This document shows positions 33,406-44,594 of a DNA stretch of 64,000 bases, one piece after another. How positions within the stretch are numbered: position 1 is the stretch's first letter; each line of letters opens with the position of its first letter. Below the pieces are notes generated by a model that had not been told where the DNA came from, made no database searches, and saw only the letters and a program-made list of their open reading frames with translations. Position numbers and translations under genes: made by a program. The DNA lies in assembly GCA_029641185.1 (NCBI GenBank), contig JAPWGK010000007.1, forward strand, positions 310,001-374,000, in the 5' to 3' direction. This DNA comes from Pseudofabraea citricarpa. Taxonomy: Eukaryota > Ascomycota > Leotiomycetes > Helotiales > Dermateaceae.

Positions 33406-34953
33406 ATGTCCACTCGAGCAGCTGCAAAACGTGAGGCTGCTTTTTTAGCCGGGGCAAGCTTACCATCATCACCTGCAAAAAAGAGAAAACGTGTTTCCAG
33501 AACAAAAGAGCCTGTGAAGGGTGGTTGGGATACTCTCCCTCATGGAATGGGAAAGAAAGGTGACTTGGAAGATGGCTCACTTGAGGTCCAGGCAAAAAAG
33601 AGGACTCGGATGTCGGAACCCGCGAAGGAGGAACCCGTGAAGGAGGAACCCGTGAAGGAGGAAATCAAAGACGATACAGCTATGGATGATCTCGAGGTCA
33701 TTGTCAGAACTCAGAAGAAGAAACGCGCCTCCCGAAAAGATATCTCAGTCGACAAATCAAATGATGTTCTGCAAAAGGTAGATGAGCTCGATATATCTGC
33801 AAAGGTCAAGAAGACCAGGAAGGGAAAGACAAATCCATATGGACTCACACCTGGATATTCTCCGTTTCCTGATCTTGTTAAACCTACTCCTGAGGATTGT
33901 GAGGAGGTTACTCGCCTTCTCTCCGAACTACACGGCGAAGTCAAAGCCCCTGAGGTAATCCCTCCGCCTTCAATGGAAGTTACTGGATGTGGTGAGGTAC
34001 CTGATATTCTCGACGCTATTTTGAGGACCCTTCTTAGCGCAACCACCACTTCAAACAATTCCAATATGGCATTGAAGGGTCTCAAAGACAAGTTTGGTCT
34101 TCGAACATCTGGCGTTGGCGTAGGGAGTGTGAATTGGGAAGCTGTGCATGCCGCTGATCTCGGTTCAGTTATTGAATCTATCAAAAAAGGCGGTTTGGCC
34201 AAAGTCAAGGGTACCAACATCAAAAAGATCCTCAACACAGTCTGGGAACAAAATGTCACTCGAAGAGATGCCCTGGTCAAAGAAGAAGAAACTGGTAAAC
34301 CCGCAGCCATTACCGCAGCGGCCCATGAGTCTCAGACAGCCAAGGACCAGGAAATCTCGAAGGTGGAGCACGGCATGCTCTCAATGGATCACATCTTTGA
34401 AATGACGACCGATGAGGCCATGACAGAATTGACGAAGCTCCCTGGAATTGGAGTAAAGACAGCCTCTTGTGTTATTCTCTTTTGTATGAAACGACCCAGC
34501 TTTGCTGTTGATACTCATGTTTGGCGACACTGCAAGTGGCTATCCTGGGTGCCACCCAACGCTACTCGAGATCAAACATTCAGTCATTGTGAGGTCCGCA
34601 TTCCTGACCATCTCAAATATCCCCTACATCAGCTATTCATCAGACACGGAAAGACATGTGGTCGTTGCAGAGCAGCTACAAGTGCTGGGTCTGAAGAATG
34701 GGAAAACACTGTTTGTCCAATCGATCACCTTGTGTCCAGAACAGAGGCGAAGAAGATGCCAGGCGCGAAATCCAACAGTGGATCCAAGAAACCTGCAAAG
34801 AAAACCAAGAAAGGCAAGAAATCTAAAAAGGCTGAAGATACGGAGAGCGAGGTTGAGATGTCTGAAAATGAAGAGACTGAAGATGCCGAAGAAGACAAAC
34901 GAGATAGCGGAAACGAAGAAAGCGAGCTCTCTGAAATAGACGACGACGAATAA
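33406..34953 (+). CDS. HhH-GPD DNA glycosylase (endonuclease III superfamily)
   Basis: Nuclear base-excision repair enzyme candidate. A single exon encodes 515 aa from the ATG at 33406. The first about 140 residues are basic with nuclear-localisation-like clusters (KKRKR) and EEPVKEEPVKEE repeats. The glycosylase domain (about 180-450) carries the helix-hairpin-helix LPGIGVKTASC with candidate lyase Lys351 and VDTHVWRH with Asp369, exactly 18 apart as in Nth, so a bifunctional glycosylase/AP-lyase is predicted. The C-x6-C-x2-C-x5-C iron-sulfur motif of Nth is absent; only CxxC and one later Cys occur. It resembles uncharacterised fungal and plant HhH-GPD proteins more than classical NTH1. The C-terminal 70 residues are Lys-rich then highly acidic. 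Substrate unknown. Confidence 0.9.
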   Translation: MSTRAAAKREAAFLAGASLPSSPAKKRKRVSRTKEPVKGGWDTLPHGMGKKGDLEDGSLEVQAKKRTRMSEPAKEEPVKEEPVKEEIKDDTAMDDLEVIVRTQKKKRASRKDISVDKSNDVLQKVDELDISAKVKKTRKGKTNPYGLTPGYSPFPDLVKPTPEDCEEVTRLLSELHGEVKAPEVIPPPSMEVTGCGEVPDILDAILRTLLSATTTSNNSNMALKGLKDKFGLRTSGVGVGSVNWEAVHAADLGSVIESIKKGGLAKVKGTNIKKILNTVWEQNVTRRDALVKEEETGKPAAITAAAHESQTAKDQEISKVEHGMLSMDHIFEMTTDEAMTELTKLPGIGVKTASCVILFCMKRPSFAVDTHVWRHCKWLSWVPPNATRDQTFSHCEVRIPDHLKYPLHQLFIRHGKTCGRCRAATSAGSEEWENTVCPIDHLVSRTEAKKMPGAKSNSGSKKPAKKTKKGKKSKKAEDTESEVEMSENEETEDAEEDKRDSGNEESELSEIDDDE

Positions 34954-35680
34954 GGCGTTATGAGGCGAACAGGATGTGTTGTTACAACATGATTATGATG
35001 ATCAAACTTTGCAATGGCATATGGCATAATAGATATAGCATGGAGCATTTGTACTTACTACTCAGCAGGTTAATATTAGCGGATGGGGGTTTGTAATGTA
35101 GCGTTGTGGGATGAAGTTGTTTGCAATAATTAGCGTTGGCTCTTGCATTAGCATTATACATATTGTAAATTAGCCTAATAATATCAATAATCAATCTGTT
35201 CAACTGAAAATCACTTGTTGGTATGATATTTACCTCAGCTGCCCCGGGAGGACCGATGGCCTCATGTGGTGGTCTCTTTACTTCCATTCCTATTGAATAT
35301 CCACCATAGTTACATGCAACGCAGCCTTGCCATTCTTATTGAACGAGCTACAGATGAAGTGCGATGTGCGAATAACTATATGTTTACAAAGTAAAGTTTT
35401 ATTAGTGTAGACATCAACGAATACGCGCATTCTATGATTCAAAGGTCGGTTTTCTACATTAAAATCTGTGGACTCGAAAGGCTGAACAGTCAAATAACTG
35501 ACGAGGCTGACAGCCTGAATGCAATTTCCTCGGACAACCGAAATTAACAGGGGTGAGGCAGGTGTACTCGAATTATCTGAACCACAACTCACTCCACTTG
35601 CCATTGTCTGTCAAGAAAGCGACACCATCTAAACCTGCCACTGTCCATTTGGAGTCTGCACTCGACTCTGGCAGTGAGTT
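34954..35680. other. Intergenic region
   Basis: About 730 bp between the glycosylase 3' end and the aldehyde dehydrogenase start; AT-rich, no gene recognised. Confidence 0.5.
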
Positions 35681-37629
35681 ATGGAAAAGAGCACGAGCAT
35701 GCCGTGGCTGAAGGACGCTCCTGAATGGGACCCGTAAGTCGGACAGCCAGGCCATCTTTAAAGATATACCGACTAACATTATTTTTTGCTCGCAGGGAGA
35801 AAATGCTCGTTCCTATAGCTGTTGCCTCATCCATCTTCGTCCTCGTTGTATTATATGTTTTCATACGCGTGCTGGAATGGTATAGATCAGAACCCATTAT
35901 TCCCTACACACTCGATGCGCCGAATCCACCAGGCGATGGGAAAGTGCTTGAAAATCCCAGTATAAAGGTCAGGAGGTTTCTCTAGCACGGTGCAGCATTG
36001 CAAAAGACTAATTGTGCACAGGCTCCAGGTTCTACAGCCATTCAATGCTATGCGCCAGCGACGGGCGAGTTTCTAGGATTCGTCAACCCATCGACGCCCG
36101 AAGGAATCGATCGAGCGATTGAGAAAGCACAGGCTGCGCAGAAGACATGGGCAAAGACCAGCTTTGCACAGCGGAGACAGGTTCTGCGATCCATGCAGGC
36201 CTTTATCCTCGATCACCAGGACGATATCTGCAGGACGGCTTGTTTGGACTCAGGGAAAACCATGATCGATGCTACGTTGGGAGAGATTCTGGTCACGGTC
36301 GAGAAGCTGCGTTGGACGATCCTACATGGAGAGAAGGCTCTCCGTCCCTCTCGCCGACCAACGAATCTGCTCATGGTGTATAAGAAGAATACGGTTATCT
36401 ATGAGCCACTTGGAGTGGTTGCCGCTTTGGTGTCGTGGAATTACCCCTTCCATAATCTCTTGGGCCCTATCATATCTGCTATCTTCTCTGGAAATGCTAT
36501 CGTGGTAAAGGTCTCAGAGAATACGGCTTGGAGCGCCGCGTACTTCTCTCTGATTGTTAAGGGCGCTCTGCATGTTTGTGGACACGATCCTCACTTAGTT
36601 CAAGTCGTTACCTGCTGGCCACAGACTGCAAATCATCTTACTTCTCACCCGTCAATCTCGCATATCACATTCATCGGCAGTCGTCCTGTGGCCCACAAAG
36701 TTGTCGCCAGCGCTGCTAAGTCTCTTACTCCCGTAGTAGTTGAGCTTGGTGGTAAAGACGCTGCCATTGTCCTCGACTCCGCAATCAAAGACCTTCCTCG
36801 TATCACGGAGATTCTCTTGAGAGGAACATTCCAAGCTGCAGGTCAGAACTGTATTGGGATCGAACGTATCGTTGCGTGCCCCGCAGTGTACGACAAAATC
36901 GTAGGCAATCTTGAGCCACGAATTCGTGCTTTACGCGTTGGTTCAACTCTGGACGCACCAAAAGATAAGCAAGTCGATGTCGGTGCCATGGTCTCTGATG
37001 CATCATTTGAGAGACTCGAGAACCTGATCCAAGACGCTGTCAAAAACGGTGCCAGACTCTTGGTTGGTGGCTGGAGATTAAGTCACCCTGTTCATCACTC
37101 CGGTCATTACTTCACACCTACCCTCCTTGTTGACGTGACACCTGAAATGGCCATCGCCAACGAAGAATGCTTCGCACCTATCTGCGTGGTGATGCGTGCC
37201 ACATCCGCAGAGAATGCGTGCGCAATCGCCAACTCTCCCGAGTTCGGCCTCGGAGCATCAGTCTTTGGCAAGGAGAATGACGAGCTCAAGAGCGTAGTAT
37301 CAAATTTGAAGACGGGAATGGTAGCCGTCAACGACTTTGCTGCTTACTATGCCGTCCAACTGCCATTTGGTGGAATCGGTGGTAGCGGGTACGGGCGGTT
37401 TGCAGGCGAGGAAGGAATTCGCGGCTTGTGTAATACCAAAGCTATTTGTCAGGATAGATCGATCTTTAGTGCTCTGGGCATCAGAACGGCGATTCCTGCC
37501 CAAGTCCAATATCCTATACCTGATACGACCCGAGGGTTTGGGTTCGTAAAGGGTGTTGTGGGGATGGGTTATGGCATGGGTGTTTGGGGAAAGATTAAAG
37601 GCCTAAAGGGCTTGTTGGGCAATATGTAA
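35681..37629 (+). CDS. MSC7: Membrane-anchored aldehyde dehydrogenase, MSC7-like
   Basis: Exons 35681-35733, 35796-35967 and 36022-37629 give about 610 aa. An N-terminal hydrophobic helix (about residues 22-42, MLVPIAVASSIFVLVVLYVF) predicts membrane anchoring, followed by an ALDH domain. Catalytic residues are visible: general base Glu316 (VVVELGGKD) and nucleophile Cys352 (GQNCIG). The cofactor region VSWNYPFHN and IVVKVSENTAWSA fits NAD(P) binding. The yeast relative Msc7 has the same anchor-plus-ALDH layout; its substrate is unknown. The short first exon was chosen because its in-frame join (WDP|EKM) restores the conserved start; the ATG at 35803 could also begin translation. Introns are 62 and 54 nt. 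Confidence 0.92.
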
Positions 37630-37841
37630 TAGTGTAATAACAGAAAACATCACCTTGTAATACATAGATAATCTTCATGAATATTTTCCTAGGTTTATCA
37701 AACGTTACATTGAGCAATCCCTGAATGGGAACGTGGATCTTTGTATCCAAGTTATCCAACACTGGACACCTGCTTCTATTAGGAAAGTCAAGCAGCAATT
37801 TCTCTGCCAAACTAAAACGTATTCTCCTCTTGACAGCCTCT

Positions 37842-38825
37842 CTATACCGTACCATTCTCATCAAAAAGCCACCTCAGGCCATCAAGCATATCCTCCTCCG
37901 TCCGTCTAGCCCTATCCAACAACGGAGCCTTCAGCCAAAAGGTATGCGGCCATCCCATGACCACATCAACCCTAACATCAACACCGGCTCTCTTCAACAG
38001 ATCCGCGTAACAAATCCCATCGGAGTAATAGACGTCATTCGTCGTGAGTTGGATCCAATGTCTTGGGGCACTTTTCAAAATGTCCAGACCAGCTTCAAGC
38101 GGGAATTTGAATTCGACAGGGCGATCAACAACGGCAGCACCTTGGAGAGAAGTATAGAATGCCGGCTGCATGCTGTGATGTTTGGCTTCATACTCAACGG
38201 GGAAGGCAGATGATGTGGAATCACATGTTACGGGACATCGGAGCAGGACGCCTCTAATTTTCTTACCCAAGCCGTGTTGGATAGCGAGTTGGGAAACCAT
38301 CGCGGCGAGTTGGCCGCCGGATGAACTCCCTACGAGGATGAACTCCTTGCCCGGTAGAGATGTAAATGCGATCCATGAATCGTGGATTGCTGTGTCGGGA
38401 GTGAAATCTGGCAAGAGACGATATTCGACGGAATATACGGTCGTTTGGAGACCTTGACAGATTCGTCGACAAGAGATATCTTCAGAATCAAGATCTCCAA
38501 CTTTTAAACCTCCACCGTGGTAGTAGATTATGCTGAGAGAATTGGTGCAGGGTGGCTTGGATGATGGGTAGTAGCATCGAATCGGGATCTGGTGGTCCTC
38601 TGTCAGGATGGTTGTGTCTTCCGTCGTGATTCCAATGGCGAGAGGTTGGTCGCGTGTGGATAAGAGCATGGCATTACGTTCCTTGCATGTCCTACTATAG
38701 ATCTCCTGGTATGCTTTGACATCTGTGACTTTACTGGGTGAGAGGAGACCGCTGACTTTTTGCTCGTGCTGAAGCCATTCTGGATCGAGAGGTGGTGGAG
38801 TGGTAAAAAATAATTGAGAATCCAT
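37842..38825 (-). CDS. Alpha/beta hydrolase (HSL-like, abhydrolase_3 fold)
   Basis: A single exon encodes 327 aa. The upstream GTG was discarded and the ATG at 38825 taken as start. HSL-family signature: HGGGL oxyanion motif (IIYYHGGGLKVGD) and GSSSGGQLA containing the nucleophile Ser; a candidate Asp lies in the NDVYYSDG segment and the His in GWPHTFW near the C-terminus. Likely a cytosolic carboxylesterase or lipase acting on small esters; no signal peptide. It converges with the aldehyde dehydrogenase gene, 212 bp apart, which is compatible with but does not prove linked function. Confidence 0.9.
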   Translation of the reverse strand: MDSQLFFTTPPPLDPEWLQHEQKVSGLLSPSKVTDVKAYQEIYSRTCKERNAMLLSTRDQPLAIGITTEDTTILTEDHQIPIRCYYPSSKPPCTNSLSIIYYHGGGLKVGDLDSEDISCRRICQGLQTTVYSVEYRLLPDFTPDTAIHDSWIAFTSLPGKEFILVGSSSGGQLAAMVSQLAIQHGLGKKIRGVLLRCPVTCDSTSSAFPVEYEAKHHSMQPAFYTSLQGAAVVDRPVEFKFPLEAGLDILKSAPRHWIQLTTNDVYYSDGICYADLLKRAGVDVRVDVVMGWPHTFWLKAPLLDRARRTEEDMLDGLRWLFDENGTV

Positions 38826-39433
38826 CACGGCCCCCTTCTGTGACTTTTTACAATTAGTAGAAGAAAGGATACGGCGAGAATGATATATTTATGAGATTGA
38901 GATTTGGGGGATCGAGTGGAGACACTTAGCCTCCACATGTTTAACTTAAAGATGCATCGTCCCGGAAGATATGTCTGCGTGGTGCTTGGCGTGGTCATAC
39001 TTCCATTCTCTCGCCATCTTCATCTACGTAACATTACACACTTAATGTAATATTCCGGCTGCTGGCAGACCAATCCGCGACGCCAAATAAACCCGACGAC
39101 TCCTAAACTGCCGATAGTCTTATGTACCATATCCCTGCAAGTGGCCGTTTTGTTTGGATGTCGAATCTCTGGGTAGGATATTTTCGGAAGCTGTCAGTAA
39201 GATGACGGAGGAAAAAATGATCGAAGCATATGGTGTCAGATGTCCAAGCACTTGCGTTTCAGCCTCCACCGGAACAAAACACTGTGGCTGTCTTCACACA
39301 TACTACCATTTCAATGCAAAGCCAGACAGAATTTCATTAAAGAACCCAACCTGGATTGTTATACTTGAATGGGCTATTCGGTCCGCTATTTACAATAGTA
39401 CAGTAAACATAGGAAAAGGCGCGAGATAACTGT
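38826..39433. other. Intergenic region alpha/beta hydrolase / ATP7
   Basis: About 600 bp; holds the hydrolase promoter and ATP7 3' end. A 91-codon plus-strand frame (39154-39429) has no recognisable features and is not called. Confidence 0.5.
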
Positions 39434-40218
39434 CTACAACAAAGAAAGGTCGCCGAATTTCTCCTGCAAAAGACGTTAGTCGCTGTCCACGATTTCTGGA
39501 ATTTTGACCATACCTTGTAGCCTGGTACCATCCAGCGTCCCTTGGAAACAAGTTGGGAGGTCTTCTCATCAATTTCTGGGCGAGCAGCAGCGACCTCGTC
39601 CTATAGTAGCGCAAATTAGCACTGCCCAAAATTCCAACTCCATCATCCGTAATCCTCCCAATACATACCACAGTGAGGTCCTCGAATGGTCTAGCAGTCT
39701 CGATATTCTCCAAAGTCTTCTGCAAATCCTTCAACTCAAGATCAACACGTCCCTTGGTCTCCTCAGCGTTCTTGACGGCCTGTGCCTCGAAGGCCTCGAT
39801 GGCCTTGATCTGTCTTGCGACATCGTAGGTCTTTGGCTTGAAGGTAGCGAAATGTTTCTCAATCTCGTCGACTACGGCTTGGTTCTTTAGGATGGAGCGA
39901 TAGTGGGAGAAGTCGACCTTCGATGGCTGCTCGGACAAGACCTGGACTTGACGGCGTGCATCTTCATTGCGCTTCTTGAATGCTGCGAGAGAGCTGGCGG
40001 TTTGTCCGCGGAGTCCCAGAGAGCTGGTGACTTTTGCCCAGTCGAGCTTGAGTGCTGCGCTGCGCTGTGAGAGGGGGATATTAGCTGTATTCAACCAGGG
40101 CGAGCTTCGGACCTGCTCGGGGGAGGGCATCATTTGCATCGCCCCCGAACAGTGCCATAGCTATAGCTCGCGATTCCAGCCATCAAGAACAAGTGATTGA
40201 ACTTACTCCGGCTGCCAT
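39434..40218 (-). CDS. ATP7: Mitochondrial ATP synthase subunit d
   Basis: Peripheral-stalk subunit of the F1Fo ATP synthase in the mitochondrial inner membrane. Exons 40218-40207 (12 nt, MAAG), 40064-39669, 39600-39514 and 39463-39434 give 174 aa, the same length as yeast Atp7. Conserved segments are [38 protein letters not shown] and the C-terminus [16 protein letters not shown]. Introns are 142, 68 and 50 nt and all joins are in phase 0. The tiny first and last exons are supported because they recreate the family's first and last residues. Confidence 0.95.
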
Positions 40219-40669
40219 TGTGTATGTATTGGGAGAATTGAGGAGTGGAGTAGTTGGCTTGTATTGATGTCCGTCGTCAAATTCAATCAAGCTCGGCAAG
40301 ACGCTAAAATGTTGAGTCACGTGGTCCGATCCATTCCGGAGACTTGCAGATTAAACTGCACGATGGGGAGGCTCTTGACATAACTGATGGGATGGATTAC
40401 TTCAGACGTCCCTTCCAGAGAGTAGACTATCATGTGTTTGACCAACAGATTTAGAACCAAGTCAACCAGTAAGAAATTCAATATTCATCAATTATCAATT
40501 ATCACATAGTTCATCGAATGTATTGATGCACGTTTTATTGCACTAAATTTTTGGGTACACATCTTTTTTGATACACACCTAGCAATAGCTAGTGTTGAAT
40601 CCCCAGGGCCGTCATCTCCAATAATGTAGAATTGGAATCAGTAAAGCCCCCGCCATTGACCTACAAATC
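40219..40669. other. Intergenic region ATP7 / NAC alpha
   Basis: About 450 bp, promoter of ATP7 and 3' end of the NAC alpha gene; nothing else seen. Confidence 0.5.
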
Positions 40670-41487
40670 CTATATGCTGAGTGCCATAATGGAATTGACT
40701 ATATCATTGTCGTTCTCCTTCAAAGCTTTGACGGCCTTGTTTCTTGAGACACTGGCTTGAGTCATGACCAGTTCAATGTCCTTGTCTTCCAGTCCAGTGG
40801 CATCAACTTCCTCGGTATCATCCTCATCATCGTCTTTCTTGTCATCACCAGTCTCGATAGCCTTGCCCTTTCCGTGATCGTGTCCGGAGTGGTCGTGGCC
40901 AGAGTGGTCATGGCCAGCGTGGTCGTGGGACTCAGCTTGAGCCAATTGTTGAGCAGCTTGAGATTGAGCCTGGGAGTTCAAGTCCTCAATCTTGGCTTCA
41001 CCGAAAACACTGTGGGCAAGGGGTCAGTACGGGAAGCATTAGCCATTGTTGAGATTCCTTACATGTAGGTGTTGCTGGTTGGGGACTTGTAGACCTCTGG
41101 GTTGTTGATGACAAAGAGGATCTATGTGGATAAGATATATCAGTATTTGTATTTCCAATGTGTATAAACTGGGTATGCCTGCAGCTCTCTCTACCACGCT
41201 GAGCGCTTCAAGACAGCTATGGATGCGAGCTTTCATGGACATATGGGCCTACTCACGTTCTTTGGTCTTCTCAAGGTAACTCTGGTGATACCAGGGACCT
41301 TAGTGAGGCCAAGCTTAGCAATTGACTTGCGTGCCTTCTTCTCGTTACGAGAGTGGACAATAGCTCCTCCAGCTGGAATTCCGCTCTCGCCGGTCTCGAT
41401 CTCAGAGTCAGAGCTGTCGGACGCATCATCCGCAGGGACGTTCTTGGGCTCCTCGTCCTCGATCTCTTCAATGCGTGGGTTGGCCAT
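40670..41487 (-). CDS. EGD2: Nascent polypeptide-associated complex subunit alpha
   Basis: Ribosome-associated chaperone subunit that, with NAC beta, shields nascent chains and limits mis-targeting to the ER. Exons 41487-41257, 41121-41063 and 41009-40670 give 209 aa. The NAC domain (about 47-110) includes [22 protein letters not shown] and [12 protein letters not shown]; a C-terminal UBA-like domain ([24 protein letters not shown]) follows. Between them lies a histidine-rich stretch of HDH repeats ([21 protein letters not shown]). Introns are 135 and 53 nt. Confidence 0.96.
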
Positions 41488-42135
41488 GATGGGTGGTTAG
41501 ACTGTAATGGTAGGTGATTAGCAGGTTGATGCTGATACTATGATGGAATTTTCAAAATATTGGACTTGTGCGCCCGAGCTCTATCAGCGCGCATCGGAGC
41601 TAAAACAAAGCCGCGGATGAATCATTCCCTTCTCGAAGGGGGTCAGCTACTAACCTGGAAGTTATGGGTATGAGGTTCGTGGTAGAGATTGATGTGCAGA
41701 GTACTGTAGAAGGTGCACGAAAAGCTTAGGGTTCGCGGTTCGCTAAAGATTTTGGTATAGTATGGTCTGGCGTCGCGACTCCAGAATACCTGGCAAGCAT
41801 TCATGTACATCCGTACATGGAGCCCATAACAGCATCTCTCAAAACTTGGCAAGTCATAATTATTTGTTTATTTTGGCATTTCTATTTTGGGGTTCAAGAG
41901 CAGATATTCATTACAATGTAGCCACAAATCAACACAAAAGCTGTTGGAACCGGTGAGTGATTCATCTGAAGTGTCATAGCATTAATTCCTAGAACACTTC
42001 GAAGTCTTTTGAAGTCCATATGCTCTTTGACGCCTGTCAATTTTGACATAGGATACAAAGCTCCCAGAGAAGCAAAGGAACCCAGCAACCCTATGCAGTC
42101 ATGCTCACAAACCCAAACCCATCACCCAGCCCAAT
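41488..42135. other. Intergenic region NAC alpha / RPL14
   Basis: About 650 bp; NAC alpha promoter and RPL14 3' end. No gene recognised. Confidence 0.5.
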
Positions 42136-42637
42136 TTACTTCGCTGCCGACTTGACCTTGGCCAAAGACTTTCGGACCTCGAAACGTGCCTGCTTTCTCA
42201 ATCTCAAAACCTTGAATCGCTCGAAATCTGTCAAAGCCCGTCTGCGCTCCTTCTGGCTGCGCTTCTTGGCCCAGGCGCTCTCTTGCCACTTAGCCTCAAT
42301 ACCAGCCTTCTCCCATGCGGCCTTAACAACACCGGTTCGTGCGGAGCGGGGGAGTTTGGCGAGGACGAGAGGAGTGAGAATGAGGTGTGCGAGGGAGATA
42401 GCCTGACGGGGCACGGCAGTCTTTGTGTCTGTTGATGGGCCATCGATGAGGACCTATTCCGAAGTCAGTCCTTGCGCTTCCACCGCCAAATTTTGCCCAG
42501 ATTCAACGTACACGCTTGTGATCAATAATCTCAACTATTGCAGCAAGCTTGCCATCTTGGGATCCTCCGTGGATTAGGACAACACGTCCGACCTCCACCA
42601 ATCGCCATTGCGATGCCTTGATCTCTGCGTCTCCCAT
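42136..42637 (-). CDS. RPL14: 60S ribosomal protein L14 (eL14)
   Basis: Large-subunit ribosomal protein. Exons 42637-42512 and 42453-42136, joined by a 58-nt intron in phase 0, give 147 aa, the usual eL14 length. Sequence landmarks are [38 protein letters not shown] and the basic C-terminal half [21 protein letters not shown] and [11 protein letters not shown]. The ATG is in a good context and recreates the conserved start [13 protein letters not shown] leader intron upstream is possible but not shown. Confidence 0.96.
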
Positions 42638-44594
42638 ATTGATTTATTCTATTTCCAAAGAATTAGTTGCTGAACTCTGGATCGCGAGCAAGAGTTTATG
42701 GAACGTACGGGGTGCTGTGTCGAGGTTTGTCGTTGGTTGAAAGAAGTTGTCGCTGGGTCGATACTTCTTCAAAATTGTCAAGTTTCCGTGGTGTGGAAAG
42801 GCTCGCTTATAATGTTGCCCTAAGCCGTGATTGGGCGCGAACTGGCTAGTGCATTAGCGTGCTTTTTCGAGCTCAAGGACCTCGAAAGTTTTCCCGACTC
42901 TCTTCATCCTTTCAGAACTTCCAAACTCAACAACATCCTTCTTCAGCCTCGAAGCAACGCGATCCGGTGTCCTGCACTTGGATTTGCATCTGCCATCATG
43001 CGATTGCTTACATGATGGCAGCCAGCCTCATGCTGTAAGTTATAATTCTTCCCTCCCTCTCCTTCACCTTTTCATGATGAAATAATTTGCGATTGACCTC
43101 ACTTCGATGGCACCCTCGCCGGGGTCGCTATATCATGCGAGTGGATGACATTCATTCTTACATATTCTGAACTTTCTTTACATTCTCGAAGCTCAAATCT
43201 CTCGTCGAAGAATTGAGTTCCTTTGCTAATGTATCTCAGAATCTGAATACCAGGAACTCTCACTCGGGACCGCCGACTGTGGACACCCTTTGATTCTATA
43301 CTTTGCTTGGAAAATTCTGTGAAGGGTTGATGAGCAGGAATCGATGGTCCACCGCATGAGCGTGTTTGATACAACATTCCTGGTGGTGGACTACTGTTGA
43401 CTGGGTAAGCCATACAAGTCTCCTTCTTCTGGCCAAGCAACACGCTTCGACGACAAATGTCTATGATTAAAAAACACGCACTGAAAATAGTGAACTCTTC
43501 GGAGTCATGAACATTTCAAACCAAGATCACTGAGCAAGACAACTCAACTACCCTTCTTCATTGTTCATCATAGTGGGATTCATTAGCTGACTGTTATAAT
43601 AGGTCTCATCCACTTTACACGAACACATTAATGTCTTCACTGATTTCTATGGTTATGCTCTATGAGTTTCGTGATGCTTCAATAGATGGACTTTGAAAAG
43701 GTGTCTCACAATTTACCTATGCTTTATTACATACGTCCAATCAAAAATCAATACCAATATACACAACTTCTCTGTGCCTCGTGTGAAACCAAATAAGTCT
43801 CGGAAGCCAAAAGATCGCGACACTGGGAGTTGTGCTACGATTACGTCGTACTCGCTGTCGTTTAACCATACATTCCCCGCATTGTTATCAAATCGCTTGT
43901 CCCTCTCACTGGGTGGTTTGCATGAGTTGTCTATCACATGTTGTCTTTAGTGGGCTCCACGAATGAAATGCTCATAACGAGTTCGTAGTAGTAGTTGATG
44001 GGTTACACCGGGCACAGCGAAATGGTAAGCTACAGATGATCAAGGTAAGCCATATTACTCATATCATGACTTTCCAGCTTCCACAAAGCACAACGACCCC
44101 TCAAATGTGGCAGACACTTGCGCTGCTCATTCGCCGGTGGGCTCAAGAATGAGAAACACATGCGGGTCAGCCGCAGCACCTACCAGCGCCCAAAGCCTTC
44201 ACTTTCGCATAGTTCAGCCTTGCCAACCCTTTTCAGATGATTCTTTTCGCTGGCTGTAGTATGGTCTTACAGCATGGCAATACTTGGTTGGCTCGTACTG
44301 TCGTACTTTGAGTCTCAGCTAGGAATGTCATTGGAGAATACCGCCCAATGAGGAAGCAGCTTACCATGTACATAAGCCAAGGCTGGTTACCTTCAAGCAT
44401 CACTCTTGATAGGGGAGAGTAAGTGCTCTTTAAATGTAATGCGTCTCCTCAGATCGTTTCTCGGAGGTCACAGCCCTTTTGCGTTCAATCACATCAAGTC
44501 CACTCGTTTCGCTATCGTTGGAATAGCAAAACATTTCGTACAAAGCTACAGCACATATCAGGCTCGTATCACAAGTGTGAGACCAATCTTCAAT
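42638..44594. other. Divergent intergenic region RPL14 / DUF2235
   Basis: About 2 kb with no supportable gene. In-frame ATG at 44439 (see the DUF2235 entry) may belong to the downstream gene. Frames at 43099-43443 and 43693-43950 lack codon or domain support. Confidence 0.5.

Noticed and set aside
33711..34310. 199-aa minus-strand frame
   Set aside because: Lies entirely antisense to the HhH-GPD glycosylase, which has catalytic motifs.
43099..43443. 114-aa minus-strand frame
   Set aside because: No domain or splice support; lies in the RPL14/DUF2235 intergenic region.
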